NCBI GenBank assembly: GCA_963667505.2
Contig: OY763490.2
Coordinates: 2,976,001 to 3,040,000, forward strand
Source of the DNA: Aldehydirespirator sp963667505
GTDB lineage: Bacteria > Actinomycetota > Acidimicrobiia > Acidimicrobiales > Aldehydirespiratoraceae
Direction: 5' to 3'
DNA length: 64,000 nt
The translations under genes were made by a program, and so were the position numbers. Shown piece after piece: positions 52,553 to 61,489 of this stretch; position 1 is the stretch's first letter, and each line of letters starts with the position of its first letter. Below the pieces are notes generated by a model that made no database searches, was not told the origin of the DNA, and saw only the letters and a program-made list of their open reading frames with translations.

Positions 52553-53764
52553 ATGAGCGGACCGAAGTGCGCAAGCTACTCCCTTAGCCCGGAAGTGCTG
52601 GCCGAGGCACGGAGGAGAGTCGCGGCACAGGCCCTCCGCGACAACCTGGTCGAGCGCATTTCGGCTCTCGAGACAGTGCTTGCCGCTAGACGCAAGGCCA
52701 AGCTCAACGACGCACTGGAGTGGAAGTTCGGAATCGTTCCACCCTCGAGCACAACGTCGGAGATCGAAGCATGGAACACAGAGGCTGAGGACGCGCTGGG
52801 ACGCGCTGAGCTGGAACTCGCAGAAGTCGAACTGGGCGAGCGCCAGCAGGAGATTCGCAGCAGGATCGAGGCGGTGGCCTCGGGCAGCGCCGCCGAGCAG
52901 ATCCGTCGCGACGCTGCGGCCAAGGCCGCTGACAGCGGCGCGTCACCGCCGCCGGCCGAGTCCGAGGATGCCGGCGGGCCCGCAGGCGACGGCAGCGACC
53001 GACGCGCCGAGATCGACGCCCTCATTGATCGTCTGCCGCTTGGCGCGACCGCGCAGGAGCGCGACGCCATCGACGAGCAGATATCGGGGCTGGCCGTCGC
53101 GAACGCAGTCGAGTTCGGCTCTCGGCTGGTCGGGGTCAAGGCCCAGATGCAACGCATAGAGCGAGCCGTCGCCGCCCGGGTGGAGACGCGTCGGCGGGCC
53201 GAGCGGATTCTGAGAACCCTCGATGGGCTCGAGGGCGCCGAGATAATCGAGAGCCGAGGCTTGCTGCGGCGGGTGATTTCGGGCGAGACGGCCCTGCTGG
53301 ACGCGGACGTCGAGCGAGTGGCGCGAGCACGCTCGGCGGCGTCGGCCGACTTCGAGCGTCGCCTGGTCGCCACCAGGATGCAGGAGGCTCTGCGACAGTC
53401 GGGCATCGAGGTCGGCACGGGCTTCGCGACCGACGTGATCAACGGCGAGAGGGCCTATGCCGCGGCGCGGTCCTCCGACGAGCACGCGGTCGAGTTCCAG
53501 TTGCGCGACGGCCTTGTGGATATGCGCCTCGTGAGAGCGGCGGGCACCAGCGACCGCAGGCGTGACACCGAAGCGGAGGTCGAGTTCTGCAAGGACGTGG
53601 GACGGCTCAGCGCCGCACTGCACGATCAAGGAGTGGACTTGACGCTGGTCAGCAACCAGCCGCCGGGCGCGACCGCGGTGGAGGTCGTTCCCGGCGCTCA
53701 GACGGCACTGGCGGAGCGACGGCCCAGACGCGCCGAGCCGCTCGAAAGGAGACGCAGGCGATGA
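52553..53764 (+). CDS. Coiled-coil protein, first gene of the signalling cassette
   Basis: 403 residues from the ATG at 52553 (GGAGGAGGG upstream). It opens with MSGPKCASYSLSPEV and is then mostly long helices rich in Glu, Arg and Ala, with an acidic Gly-rich break at about 140-160 and a predicted globular beta-containing end (about 270-370, EVGTGFATDVINGERAYAAA and EFQLRDGLVDMRLV). No known domain is recognised. The Arg-rich C-terminus overlaps the start of the AAA+ gene. It may be an adaptor or scaffold for the ATPase. Confidence 0.75.
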   Translation: MSGPKCASYSLSPEVLAEARRRVAAQALRDNLVERISALETVLAARRKAKLNDALEWKFGIVPPSSTTSEIEAWNTEAEDALGRAELELAEVELGERQQEIRSRIEAVASGSAAEQIRRDAAAKAADSGASPPPAESEDAGGPAGDGSDRRAEIDALIDRLPLGATAQERDAIDEQISGLAVANAVEFGSRLVGVKAQMQRIERAVAARVETRRRAERILRTLDGLEGAEIIESRGLLRRVISGETALLDADVERVARARSAASADFERRLVATRMQEALRQSGIEVGTGFATDVINGERAYAAARSSDEHAVEFQLRDGLVDMRLVRAAGTSDRRRDTEAEVEFCKDVGRLSAALHDQGVDLTLVSNQPPGATAVEVVPGAQTALAERRPRRAEPLERRRRR

Positions 53765-55710
53765 CAGACACACCACAGGACGCGAACACACTTCAGGACG
53801 CGGACGCCCCGCGGGAAGCAGACACGGACCAGACCGCGGACGCCCCGCAGGAAAAAGACACGGACCAAGTAGCCGGAGTGGCGGCCGATCCTGCATGGCC
53901 GGCCTGGCTGCGGGAGATAGACGCCCTGTTGGCGGTTCATTCGCAGTTCGTGCTGTCGGGCAACGTGCACGACCGGTACCGACTGCCGTCGAGCCAGACG
54001 CCGCTGGCCGACTCGATCGCCGACGCCGTGCTGGCCGGACTGGGCGGCGCGGGATTCCAGGCGCTGCTCGTCCATGACGTGGTGGACGGCTACCGCGTCG
54101 TGTCGGACGACCACGAGGCGGCCTGGGCCGACGTCCATGCGCTGACCGGCCAGGATCTGCGCTCCGCGCCGGCCGACGATCTAGGCCGACTGGCCGAGGT
54201 CATCAACGCCCTGGCGGTCGGCGAAGGTCCCCGAATCGGGCTGGTGCTCGACTACGCCAGCCGCCTCAGCGCGAACATCACCGACCAGGGCCCCCGTGAG
54301 CACGCTTTCTTCGCTGCCTGCCTCAAGTGCTCCCACGAGGCCCGGCCGGGCCAGCAGCCGTCGGAGCGGCGCGGCGCGATCTACAACCCGGTGTTCTGGG
54401 TCGTCGACCGCGAGCACGACCTCCCGGCCTGGCTCACGGCGGGCAACCGGGGCATCCGGGCGATCCCGGTGCCGTGGCCCAGCCTGACCGAACGGGAGGA
54501 GACCGCGACGCTGCTGACCGCCGCCGCCCACGAGGAGGACCGAGACCAGGCCGTCGAGGCGCTGGCCACCCGCACCGACGGCATGAGCACGGCCAGCCTC
54601 TTCGACATCGCCACCCTGTTCGTCGACCAGCAGATCTCCTACAGCGACGCGGAGGACGCCGTGCGGATCTACAAGCTGGGCGCGGCCGAGAGTCCCTGGC
54701 GGCGCGGCGGGGCCGCCACCCAGCGGCTCAGGGAGCACGACGTGGAGGAGACCCTCAACAGCAAAGTGAAGGGGCAGCAGGCCGCGGTCACCAAGGCCGC
54801 CGACATCCTTCGCCGGGCCGCGCTCGGACTGTCGGGCGCGCAGGCCGGCCAGAGCTCGAGCCGGCCCAGGGGCGTGCTGTTCTTCGCCGGGCCGACCGGC
54901 GTCGGCAAGACCCTGCTGGCCAAGGCCTTGACCGAGCTGGTCTTCGGCACCGAGGACGCTCATGTCCGATTCGACATGAGCGAGTTCGCGTCCGAGCACG
55001 CCGGTGACCGTCTCGTGGGCGCCCCGCCCGGCTACATCGGCTTCGAGGGCGGCGGCGAGCTCACCAACGCGGTGCGCCGCAGGCCCTACACCCTGCTGCT
55101 GTTCGACGAGATCGAGAAGGCCCACCCCCGCATCCTCGACAAGTTCCTGCAGCTCCTCGACGACGGACGGCTCACCGACGGACGGGGGACCACGGTCCAC
55201 TTCTCCGACACGCTGATCGTGTTCACCTCCAATCTCGGCATGACCCGGCCGGCCCTCGACGGCACCGGCGGGCGTGTCCCCACGGTGACGCCCGCCGACC
55301 CGTACAGCGTGATCGAGTCCCGAGTGGCCGAGGAGGTCCGCCGCTACTTCACCGAGGACCTCAACCGGCCGGAGCTGCTCAACCGGGTGGGCGACAACCT
55401 GGTGGTGTTCGACTTCATCCGCAGGCCGGTGGCGCTGGAGATCATCGACCTGATGCTGGACAACATCATCGAGCGGGTCGAGGATTCCACGGGGAGCACC
55501 GTGGTGATCTCCACCCAGGCCAGGGAACAGATCCACGGGCTCGCCACCGCCGACCTGGCCTTCGGCGGGCGCGGCATCGGCAACGTGCTCGAGTCGCGCT
55601 TCGTGAACCCGCTGGCGCGGGCGCTCTTCGCCTGGGGACCCTCGCCCGCCGAGCAAGTCGAGGTCGTCGAGGTGTCCAGCGGCACCGTCCCCGAGGTGGT
55701 GCTGGGGTGA
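53761..55710 (+). CDS. HSP100/ClpB-like AAA+ ATPase with degenerate N-terminal half
   Basis: 649 residues. After an acidic Asp/Thr-rich tail (1-42) comes a region (about 45-330) shaped like an AAA domain but without Walker motifs. The second domain is complete: Walker A GPTGVGKT at 377-384, pore-loop-like GYIGFEGGG near 424, Walker B LLLFDEIEKAH with Asp449-Glu450, and an arginine finger in LLNRVGD near 542, then the ClpB-type C-terminal D2-small domain. It should unfold or remodel a protein partner. No ClpP-binding loop is evident. It overlaps the coiled-coil gene by four bases and the radical-SAM gene by four (GTGA). Confidence 0.88.
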   Translation: MTDTPQDANTLQDADAPREADTDQTADAPQEKDTDQVAGVAADPAWPAWLREIDALLAVHSQFVLSGNVHDRYRLPSSQTPLADSIADAVLAGLGGAGFQALLVHDVVDGYRVVSDDHEAAWADVHALTGQDLRSAPADDLGRLAEVINALAVGEGPRIGLVLDYASRLSANITDQGPREHAFFAACLKCSHEARPGQQPSERRGAIYNPVFWVVDREHDLPAWLTAGNRGIRAIPVPWPSLTEREETATLLTAAAHEEDRDQAVEALATRTDGMSTASLFDIATLFVDQQISYSDAEDAVRIYKLGAAESPWRRGGAATQRLREHDVEETLNSKVKGQQAAVTKAADILRRAALGLSGAQAGQSSSRPRGVLFFAGPTGVGKTLLAKALTELVFGTEDAHVRFDMSEFASEHAGDRLVGAPPGYIGFEGGGELTNAVRRRPYTLLLFDEIEKAHPRILDKFLQLLDDGRLTDGRGTTVHFSDTLIVFTSNLGMTRPALDGTGGRVPTVTPADPYSVIESRVAEEVRRYFTEDLNRPELLNRVGDNLVVFDFIRRPVALEIIDLMLDNIIERVEDSTGSTVVISTQAREQIHGLATADLAFGGRGIGNVLESRFVNPLARALFAWGPSPAEQVEVVEVSSGTVPEVVLG

Positions 55711-56369
55711 CGGCGGTGGCCGTCAATCGCCTCCACTGGCCCGTGACCGTTCTAGGGCCGGGAAGGCGGGTCGGGATCTGGGTCCAGGGATGCTCCATCG
55801 AGTGCCCGGGCTGCGTGTCGCGGGATACTTGGCCGCCGATGGGCCTCGACGACCGCATCGGTGTGCCCGAACTGATCTCCCGTATCGACATGCTCGTGGA
55901 CCGAAGCCCGGACGGGCCGGTCGACGGGGTCACGCTCACCGGGGGCGAGCCGTTCGATCAGGCCGACGCGCTCGACGGGCTCCTCGGCGCGCTCCGAAAC
56001 TGGCTCGACCGGCGGGGCGCACCCTCGGCGGACCTGCTCGTGTACACCGGATACGACGAGTCCCAGGCCCGACACCTGGCCCCCAAGGTCTTCGAACTCG
56101 CCGACGCCGTGATCGCGGGGCCGTACCGCGCGGCCGAGCCGGGAACCCGGTGGTGGGGCTCCGGCAACCAGCGCCTGATCACCCGCGACCACGACACGGC
56201 CGCCCGCTACGAGTCGGCCCTGAGGGAGGCGCCCCCGCAGCTGCAGGTGGCCGTCGATCAGGGACAGGCATTCATCATCGGCGTGCCCGGCCGCGGGGTG
56301 CTGGCCCAGATGGAGACCCGGCTGGCCGACCGCGGGATCCGCTTGGGAGGCGTCTCATGGCGACCGTGA
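55707..56369 (+). CDS. Small radical-SAM protein, NrdG/activase-like
   Basis: 220 residues from a GTG overlapping the AAA+ stop. The cluster motif is Cys29-x3-Cys33-x2-Cys36 (GCSIECPGC) and the SAM-binding loop is LTGGEPFDQ. Size and layout are those of the activating enzymes for glycyl-radical proteins such as anaerobic ribonucleotide reductase. No glycyl-radical enzyme is in the window, so the target is unknown. The close coupling to an unfoldase and an FHA protein suggests it acts inside this system and not in nucleotide metabolism. Confidence 0.9.
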   Translation: MTAVAVNRLHWPVTVLGPGRRVGIWVQGCSIECPGCVSRDTWPPMGLDDRIGVPELISRIDMLVDRSPDGPVDGVTLTGGEPFDQADALDGLLGALRNWLDRRGAPSADLLVYTGYDESQARHLAPKVFELADAVIAGPYRAAEPGTRWWGSGNQRLITRDHDTAARYESALREAPPQLQVAVDQGQAFIIGVPGRGVLAQMETRLADRGIRLGGVSWRP

Positions 56370-56989
56370 TGTGCTCGGGAGCGAACTGCGGCACCGAACT
56401 GGGGCCGGTGGACCTGCTGTGCCCCTCCTGCGGCCGCCCCCGGCCGAGAGCGTCTCCCCTGTCCGGCAGGCCCAGTCCGCCCGCCCCGGTCGGAGACGAC
56501 AACCAGCCAGCGTCGCACCGGCCCGCGCCGCCGGACTCGGGCGAACTCCCCAGTGGAGACCGACACGACGACTCTGCCGTCTGCGCTTGCGATCATCGCG
56601 ACAACGAGCCGGGATCGATCATCTGCGTCGCGTGCGGCACTCCGCTCACAGCCAGTCCGCAGCCCGGTGGCGCCACCACCCGCCACTATCGTCTCGTTGC
56701 GCCTTGGGGCGACCTCCGTCTCGAAGGCTCCGAGACCGACATCGGCCGCGAGACCGGGCCCTTCGCCGAGCAGTTGGCGGGCCATCCGACCGTCTCGCGG
56801 CGACACGCCACCTTGCGCGTCACCAGTTCGGGACGGTTGCACGTGATCGACCACAACTCCTCCAACGGGACCTTCAAGAACGACAGGCGGATCGAGGCCA
56901 ACATCCCTGTCGAGCTGCGCGACCGCGACACCGTGTCGTTCTCGACGAGGCTGAGGCTCGCGGTGCGGATCGAGAGCGAGAACCCGTGA
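56357..56989 (+). CDS. Zinc-ribbon/FHA-domain protein
   Basis: 210 residues. Two zinc ribbons: Cys6-x4-Cys11 with Cys22-x2-Cys25, and a second in CACDHRDNEPGSIICVACG. A Pro-rich linker separates them. The FHA domain (about 108-205) has the phosphothreonine-binding residues in TDIGRE, VSRRHATL and HNSSNGTF. It should read phosphothreonines laid down by the cassette kinase. ATG with GGGAGG upstream; it overlaps the radical-SAM gene by 13 bases and the phosphatase start by four. Confidence 0.9.
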   Translation: MATVMCSGANCGTELGPVDLLCPSCGRPRPRASPLSGRPSPPAPVGDDNQPASHRPAPPDSGELPSGDRHDDSAVCACDHRDNEPGSIICVACGTPLTASPQPGGATTRHYRLVAPWGDLRLEGSETDIGRETGPFAEQLAGHPTVSRRHATLRVTSSGRLHVIDHNSSNGTFKNDRRIEANIPVELRDRDTVSFSTRLRLAVRIESENP

Positions 56990-57702
56990 AGCTCGCGGCC
57001 GTGAGCCATCCCGGGCGGCGCCGCACCGAGAACCAGGACCGGATAGTGGTCGACGACACCGTCCTCGGCAGCAACGTCGGTGCAACGGCCGAGTTCGACG
57101 TCGGACCGCTCACCCTGCTGGCCGTGATCGACGGCATGGGAGGCCATCAGGCCGGAGGAGTGGCCGCGGCGGCCGCCGCGGATGTGCTGGCCTCCGGGTT
57201 TCGTCGGCTGCGCACGTCCGACGACGTCGAGAAGCTCGTTTCGGAAGCCAACGACGAGCTGTACGCCATGATGGACCGGATGCCCGGTCTGAGCGGCATG
57301 GGGGCCACCGTCGCGGGAGTGTTCACCGCCTCGGACGGGCTGGTGATCTTCAACGTGGGCGACTCCCGGGTCTATCTGCACTCCAGCGGCTACCTGATGC
57401 AGGCGAGCGTCGATGACCGCCGTCCCGGCAACGAGGGCGGCCCTGTCACCCAGTCTCTGGGGGGCCTGCCCGCCCACTCGCCGGTAGACGTCCATTTGAG
57501 CAGCGAGTCCTACGACAGCGGCGCGGTGCTGGTGGCCAGCGACGGGCTGTTCGGTCAGGTGTCCCATGAGCGGCTGGCCGAGGCCATGGCCGCTCCGCCG
57601 GACCGCGCCGCGAGCCGTCTGCTCGACGCAGCCCTGGCGGCCGGCGGCCACGACAACATCTCCTTGGGCCTGCTGGAGCTCCCCGAGCCTCATGACCCTT
57701 GA
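56986..57702 (+). CDS. PP2C-type Ser/Thr protein phosphatase
   Basis: 238 residues from a GTG overlapping the FHA stop. Metal-binding motifs: TENQD with Asp18, VIDGMGGHQAG with Asp49, the VLVASDGLFG block and the final GHDNISL. FNVGDSRVYL is also present. All catalytic Asp positions look intact, so it should dephosphorylate the kinase, the FHA partner or the ATPase. 98 bases separate it from the kinase gene; no gene fits in that gap. Confidence 0.92.
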   Translation: MKLAAVSHPGRRRTENQDRIVVDDTVLGSNVGATAEFDVGPLTLLAVIDGMGGHQAGGVAAAAAADVLASGFRRLRTSDDVEKLVSEANDELYAMMDRMPGLSGMGATVAGVFTASDGLVIFNVGDSRVYLHSSGYLMQASVDDRRPGNEGGPVTQSLGGLPAHSPVDVHLSSESYDSGAVLVASDGLFGQVSHERLAEAMAAPPDRAASRLLDAALAAGGHDNISLGLLELPEPHDP

Positions 57703-57800
57703 GTCCGCGCAGGCCGGAGCAACCCCTGACCTGATCGCCCCCGACACGGAGTCCCGAATGGCGCCGCCCCGACGAAGCATCCCCTGAGACGGAGACTCGA

Positions 57801-60290
57801 ATGGCCGAACCGACCCGCCGCGAAGACCCCCGCCCGGCCAGCGAGCCCACCGTACGCGAAGACCCCCGCCCGGCCAGCGAGCCCACCGTACGCGAAGACC
57901 CCCGCCCGGCCAGCGAGCCCACCGTACGCGAAGACCCGTCGTCTTCGGCGCCTGGGGCGACGGGCGTCGGGCTCGCCCGGCTGCCGGGTCAGCTCGACTA
58001 CAGCTACCGGCTGGTCCGCCAGATCGCCGCGGGAGGCGCAGAGGCCGCATTGTTCGAGGTGACTGAGAACGCCACGGGAGAAGCCCGCTTCCTGAAGGTC
58101 TACCACCGGTTCGTCACGCTGCGAGGGGAGGCTCTCTCGCGCATTCAATCGATCGATCCGGCCCATGTCGTGCATCTGGTCGATTACGGCCAGCTCGAGG
58201 ACGGTCGATGGTACGAAGTGCAGGAACGAATAAGCGCCGGCAGCCTCGCCGACTACGGCGAGAACGAGCCATTGACCGACGACGATCTCAAGGAAGTGGT
58301 CGCAGAGCTAGGCGCTGCGATCGCGGCATTCCACGAGGCCGGACTGGCCCACCACGACATCAAGCCCGACAACATCCTGGTCAGGAGCATGTCGCCCCTC
58401 GACCTGGTGCTCGGTGATTTCGGGCTGTCCGTGGTGTCCGACAACAGCACCTACTACGCGACCAATCGTCACGCGACGATCGCGTATCAGGCGCCGGAGA
58501 CCATGAGACAGGTTGGTGGCGGGGCACGGGACTACTGGGCCTTCGGACTCACGATCGCGATGCTGGCCACCGGCGAAGCCCCTTACGCAGGCCTCAACGA
58601 ACACGCCATACTCGACCAGCACTACAACCAGATTCCGCCTGGTGTCATCGAGTCGATGCCGGAGGGCCGACTGAAGCAGTTGTGTCGAGGACTGACTCGT
58701 TACGATCCCAAGAATCGCTGGTCCGACCAGGAAGTCCAGAGTTGGCTGAACGACGACAGCCCCGCGGTCGAGCCCGAGGAGGCTCAGCCCCCGCCTGAGT
58801 CGGCGCGATTCGTCCAATTCAACGACAAGCGGTTCACGGTTCCGTCCGCGCTGGCCCGTGAGATATTGGAGTGCTGGTCTCTCGCGGCCGAGACCGTCGG
58901 CGTTAGAGCCCGGCGCGAACCGTTCATGGACGAGCTGATACTGGCGTTCGGCACCGAGTCGCTCGCCAAGCTGATCAGGCAGTGGAGCGCCGAGCCGCCG
59001 CGCCGCAACCGCATCGATGCCGCCATCGTCGAACTGCTGTTGACGCTCGACCCCAACGTGCCTGCCATCCACCGCTCCCGGCCGCTCGACGCCGACGCCA
59101 TCGCCGCGGCCGCGCTGGGCGACTCCGAAGAGGACGCCCGTTTCGTTCGAGACCTTCTCGACCGAGGCATCCTCGCGGCGTGGTCCCGGGGCGGCGACTA
59201 CGCAGACCTCGGCGAGATCGACCGAAGGTGGCGCCAGGAACTGGAGCGAGCCGGAGAGATCATCTCCAACGTCTCGGCCTCCGGGGCAACCGCTCCTCCC
59301 ATCGAAGTCTGGACAGCGCCGCTGCTCGCGGTGTGCGCCCGGCCCGACCTGCTCGACGACTGGGAACGGCAACGGTCGGCGTCGCGCCCGACCGGCGAAC
59401 TCGTGCCTGGCTGGTACGAGCAGATCGCGCGCGGCACCCACCCGGCGGAGGTGGTCGGCGCCGCGCTTCTGGCCTTGGAGGCGCACCGGATCCAGCGCAA
59501 CGATCTGGAAGCCCGACGCCGCCGACTCGAAGCGGCCAGGCGCGCCCGCCGCGACCGGACGTACCTGACGCTGCGGTCGCTCGCCGGTCGGGCCGCGGCC
59601 GTCGCGTTCGTCGGAAGCTGGACACTGGAGTTCGTACAGGGCATCCGAACCGACTACGCGCCCGAGCCAAGAGCAACGCTCACCGTGTACGCCATCGCCT
59701 TCGCGCTAGTTCGCCAGTGGCGCAACGCCGACGCCGACCGCCGCCTGATCCAGGACTCCGGGACGCCGGTGCGTTCAGTCTGGACCCGCCTGGCGGGCGA
59801 CAGCCTGTCTGCCGGCCGCCGAGCCGAGGCGTACGGCGTGCTGGTCTTCGTGCTGGTGGCGGAATGGGCGAGAACCAGCAGCATCTCGCCGCCGCTGGTA
59901 CGGCTCATTCTCGACGGCTCGCCCGACGCGGTGACGATTCTCCAAGACGGCTACAAGCTGGCCGGCATCTTCTCGCTCACCTGGTCTGTGGTGTCGTTCC
60001 TGCATCGCAGGAACGCAGGCCCTCCGACCGAGGATCAGATCCGCCAGCTGCGGGCCGCGGACCGTTCCACGCTGAAGAAGACCGGCCTGCTGACCGCAGC
60101 CTGGGCCCTCGTCGCGGTGGTGGCCGACGCGGTGCCCAGCATCGGGCTGCCGGTCTTCTTCGGCGGAATGAGCCTGCTCGTGCGGGGCCGCTGGTCGCAC
60201 CGACGGTCCGGCACCATCTGGGCAGTGGTCCTGATGGTTGCGGGTGTGGCCGGCCTCGTGGTGGGATTGTTGCTGGCCCCGGCCCAATAG
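57801..60290 (+). CDS. Membrane Ser/Thr protein kinase with N-terminal Thr repeats
   Basis: 829 residues. Residues 7-45 are a 12-residue tandem repeat, REDPRPASEPTV. The kinase domain (about 68-320) has Lys99 in FLKVYH, Asp186 in HHDIKPDN, DFG at 206-208 and the QAPE motif. The Gly-rich loop (IAAGGAEAALFEV) is degenerate at its end. A helical region (about 335-560) is unrecognised. Five or six membrane segments lie in the last 240 residues, ending in GLVVGLLLAPA. The kinase is therefore cytoplasmic with a C-terminal membrane sensor or anchor. Repeated threonines followed by acidic residues are candidate docking sites for the FHA protein. Confidence 0.9.
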   Translation: MAEPTRREDPRPASEPTVREDPRPASEPTVREDPRPASEPTVREDPSSSAPGATGVGLARLPGQLDYSYRLVRQIAAGGAEAALFEVTENATGEARFLKVYHRFVTLRGEALSRIQSIDPAHVVHLVDYGQLEDGRWYEVQERISAGSLADYGENEPLTDDDLKEVVAELGAAIAAFHEAGLAHHDIKPDNILVRSMSPLDLVLGDFGLSVVSDNSTYYATNRHATIAYQAPETMRQVGGGARDYWAFGLTIAMLATGEAPYAGLNEHAILDQHYNQIPPGVIESMPEGRLKQLCRGLTRYDPKNRWSDQEVQSWLNDDSPAVEPEEAQPPPESARFVQFNDKRFTVPSALAREILECWSLAAETVGVRARREPFMDELILAFGTESLAKLIRQWSAEPPRRNRIDAAIVELLLTLDPNVPAIHRSRPLDADAIAAAALGDSEEDARFVRDLLDRGILAAWSRGGDYADLGEIDRRWRQELERAGEIISNVSASGATAPPIEVWTAPLLAVCARPDLLDDWERQRSASRPTGELVPGWYEQIARGTHPAEVVGAALLALEAHRIQRNDLEARRRRLEAARRARRDRTYLTLRSLAGRAAAVAFVGSWTLEFVQGIRTDYAPEPRATLTVYAIAFALVRQWRNADADRRLIQDSGTPVRSVWTRLAGDSLSAGRRAEAYGVLVFVLVAEWARTSSISPPLVRLILDGSPDAVTILQDGYKLAGIFSLTWSVVSFLHRRNAGPPTEDQIRQLRAADRSTLKKTGLLTAAWALVAVVADAVPSIGLPVFFGGMSLLVRGRWSHRRSGTIWAVVLMVAGVAGLVVGLLLAPAQ
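57822..57929. repeat. 36-bp x3 in-frame repeat at the kinase N-terminus
   Basis: Three almost identical 36-base units encode REDPRPASEPTV, followed by the start of a fourth. Near identity at DNA level points to recent duplication. Each unit ends with EPTV followed by RED of the next unit. Confidence 0.92.
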
Positions 60291-60329
60291 GCCTAGCGGG
60301 CAGGCGGCGATTCCTCGATGCCGACCCGC

Positions 60330-60411
60330 GGCGAGGCGGGGATCACCTGCCGGTGCAGTCTCTAGGCCACGGCGAGGCGGGGATCACCTGCCGGTGCAGT
60401 CTCTAGGCCGC
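60330..60411. repeat. 41-bp tandem duplication at the 3' end of asd
   Basis: Two 41-base copies. The right one carries the asd stop codon (CTA at 60403-60405 on the plus strand) and the left one an identical spare stop at 60362-60364. The duplication copied the gene's last codons and stop with the trailing sequence. Confidence 0.9.
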
Positions 60412-61440
60412 GGCGAGCAGGCCCCGGGCCAGCATGGCCTCGGCGATCTGTATGGCGTTCAGGGCCGCGCCCTTGCGGAGGTTGTCGCCCGACACGAACA
60501 GTGACAGGCCGTTGGACCGAGTCGGGTCGCGGCGGATGCGGCCCACATACGACGGGTCGGCGCCTGCGGCCTTCAACGGGGTGGGAACGTCGGCCAGCGC
60601 CACACCGGGCGCGCCGGCCAGCACCTCGGCGGCCCGCTGCGGGCTGATCGGACGCTCGAACGAGGCGCTGATCGACAGGGAGTGGCCGCAGTACACCGGC
60701 ACCCGCACGCAGGTGGCCGCCACCGCGAGGTCGGGCCGATCGAGGATCTTGCGGCTCTCGTGGGTGAGCTTCTGCTCCTCGTCGGTCTCGTCGGCGCCGT
60801 CGTCGACTATCGAGCCGGCCAGCGGGATCACGTTGAAGGCGATGGGCTCGACGAACTTCTCGCCCGCCTGCAGGCCGGCCGCCGCGCCGTCGTAGGTGAG
60901 CGACGGGGCGTCGTCGCCGGCCTTCTGCACCTGCTCGTGCAGCTCGTCCACCCCGGCGAGGCCGGCGCCGGACACCGCCTGGTAGGTCGAGACCACCATG
61001 GCCCGCAGGCCCGCCTCGGCGTCCAGCGCCTTCAGCGGCGGCATGGCCACCATGGTGGTGCAGTTGGGGTTGGCGACGATGCCCTTGGGGAAGGACTCCA
61101 GTGCGTGCGGGTTGACCTCCGACACCACCAGCGGCACGTCGGGGTCTCGCCGCCAGGCTGAGGAGTTGTCGATCACGACCGCGCCGGCCGCGGCCGCCCG
61201 TTCGGCCTGCGCCCGGCTGGCGGTCGCACCAGCCGAGAACAGGCAGAGGTCCAGCCCGCGGTAGTCGGCGGTGGACGCGTCCTCCACCACGACGGCCCGG
61301 TCGCGCCATCCCAGGGTCCGACCCGCCGAACGCGACGAGGCGAAGAATCGCAGCCCGTCCACCGGAAGGTCGCGCTCGTCCAGCAGGGCCCGCATGAGCC
61401 CGCCCACCTGACCGGTCGCGCCCACAACTCCTACATCCAT
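60403..61440 (-). CDS. asd: Aspartate-semialdehyde dehydrogenase
   Basis: 345 residues. NADP-binding VGVVGATGQVGG at the start, catalytic Cys in ANPNCTTMVAM, and active-site VSTYQAVSGAG. It reduces aspartyl phosphate to aspartate semialdehyde for lysine/diaminopimelate, threonine and methionine synthesis. lysC lies upstream on the same strand with a 190-base gap that holds a 72-bp tandem duplication. Confidence 0.95.
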   Translation of the reverse strand: MDVGVVGATGQVGGLMRALLDERDLPVDGLRFFASSRSAGRTLGWRDRAVVVEDASTADYRGLDLCLFSAGATASRAQAERAAAAGAVVIDNSSAWRRDPDVPLVVSEVNPHALESFPKGIVANPNCTTMVAMPPLKALDAEAGLRAMVVSTYQAVSGAGLAGVDELHEQVQKAGDDAPSLTYDGAAAGLQAGEKFVEPIAFNVIPLAGSIVDDGADETDEEQKLTHESRKILDRPDLAVAATCVRVPVYCGHSLSISASFERPISPQRAAEVLAGAPGVALADVPTPLKAAGADPSYVGRIRRDPTRSNGLSLFVSGDNLRKGAALNAIQIAEAMLARGLLAAA

Positions 61441-61489
61441 GAGGCGGCAGGCTACCGCCGCCGGTCACTCGCCCAGCCTCGACCACCGC

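Noticed and set aside
55707..56369. Anaerobic ribonucleotide reductase activase (nrdG)
   Set aside because: No nrdD or other glycyl-radical gene is present and the neighbours are signalling and AAA+ genes, so the symbol is not justified.
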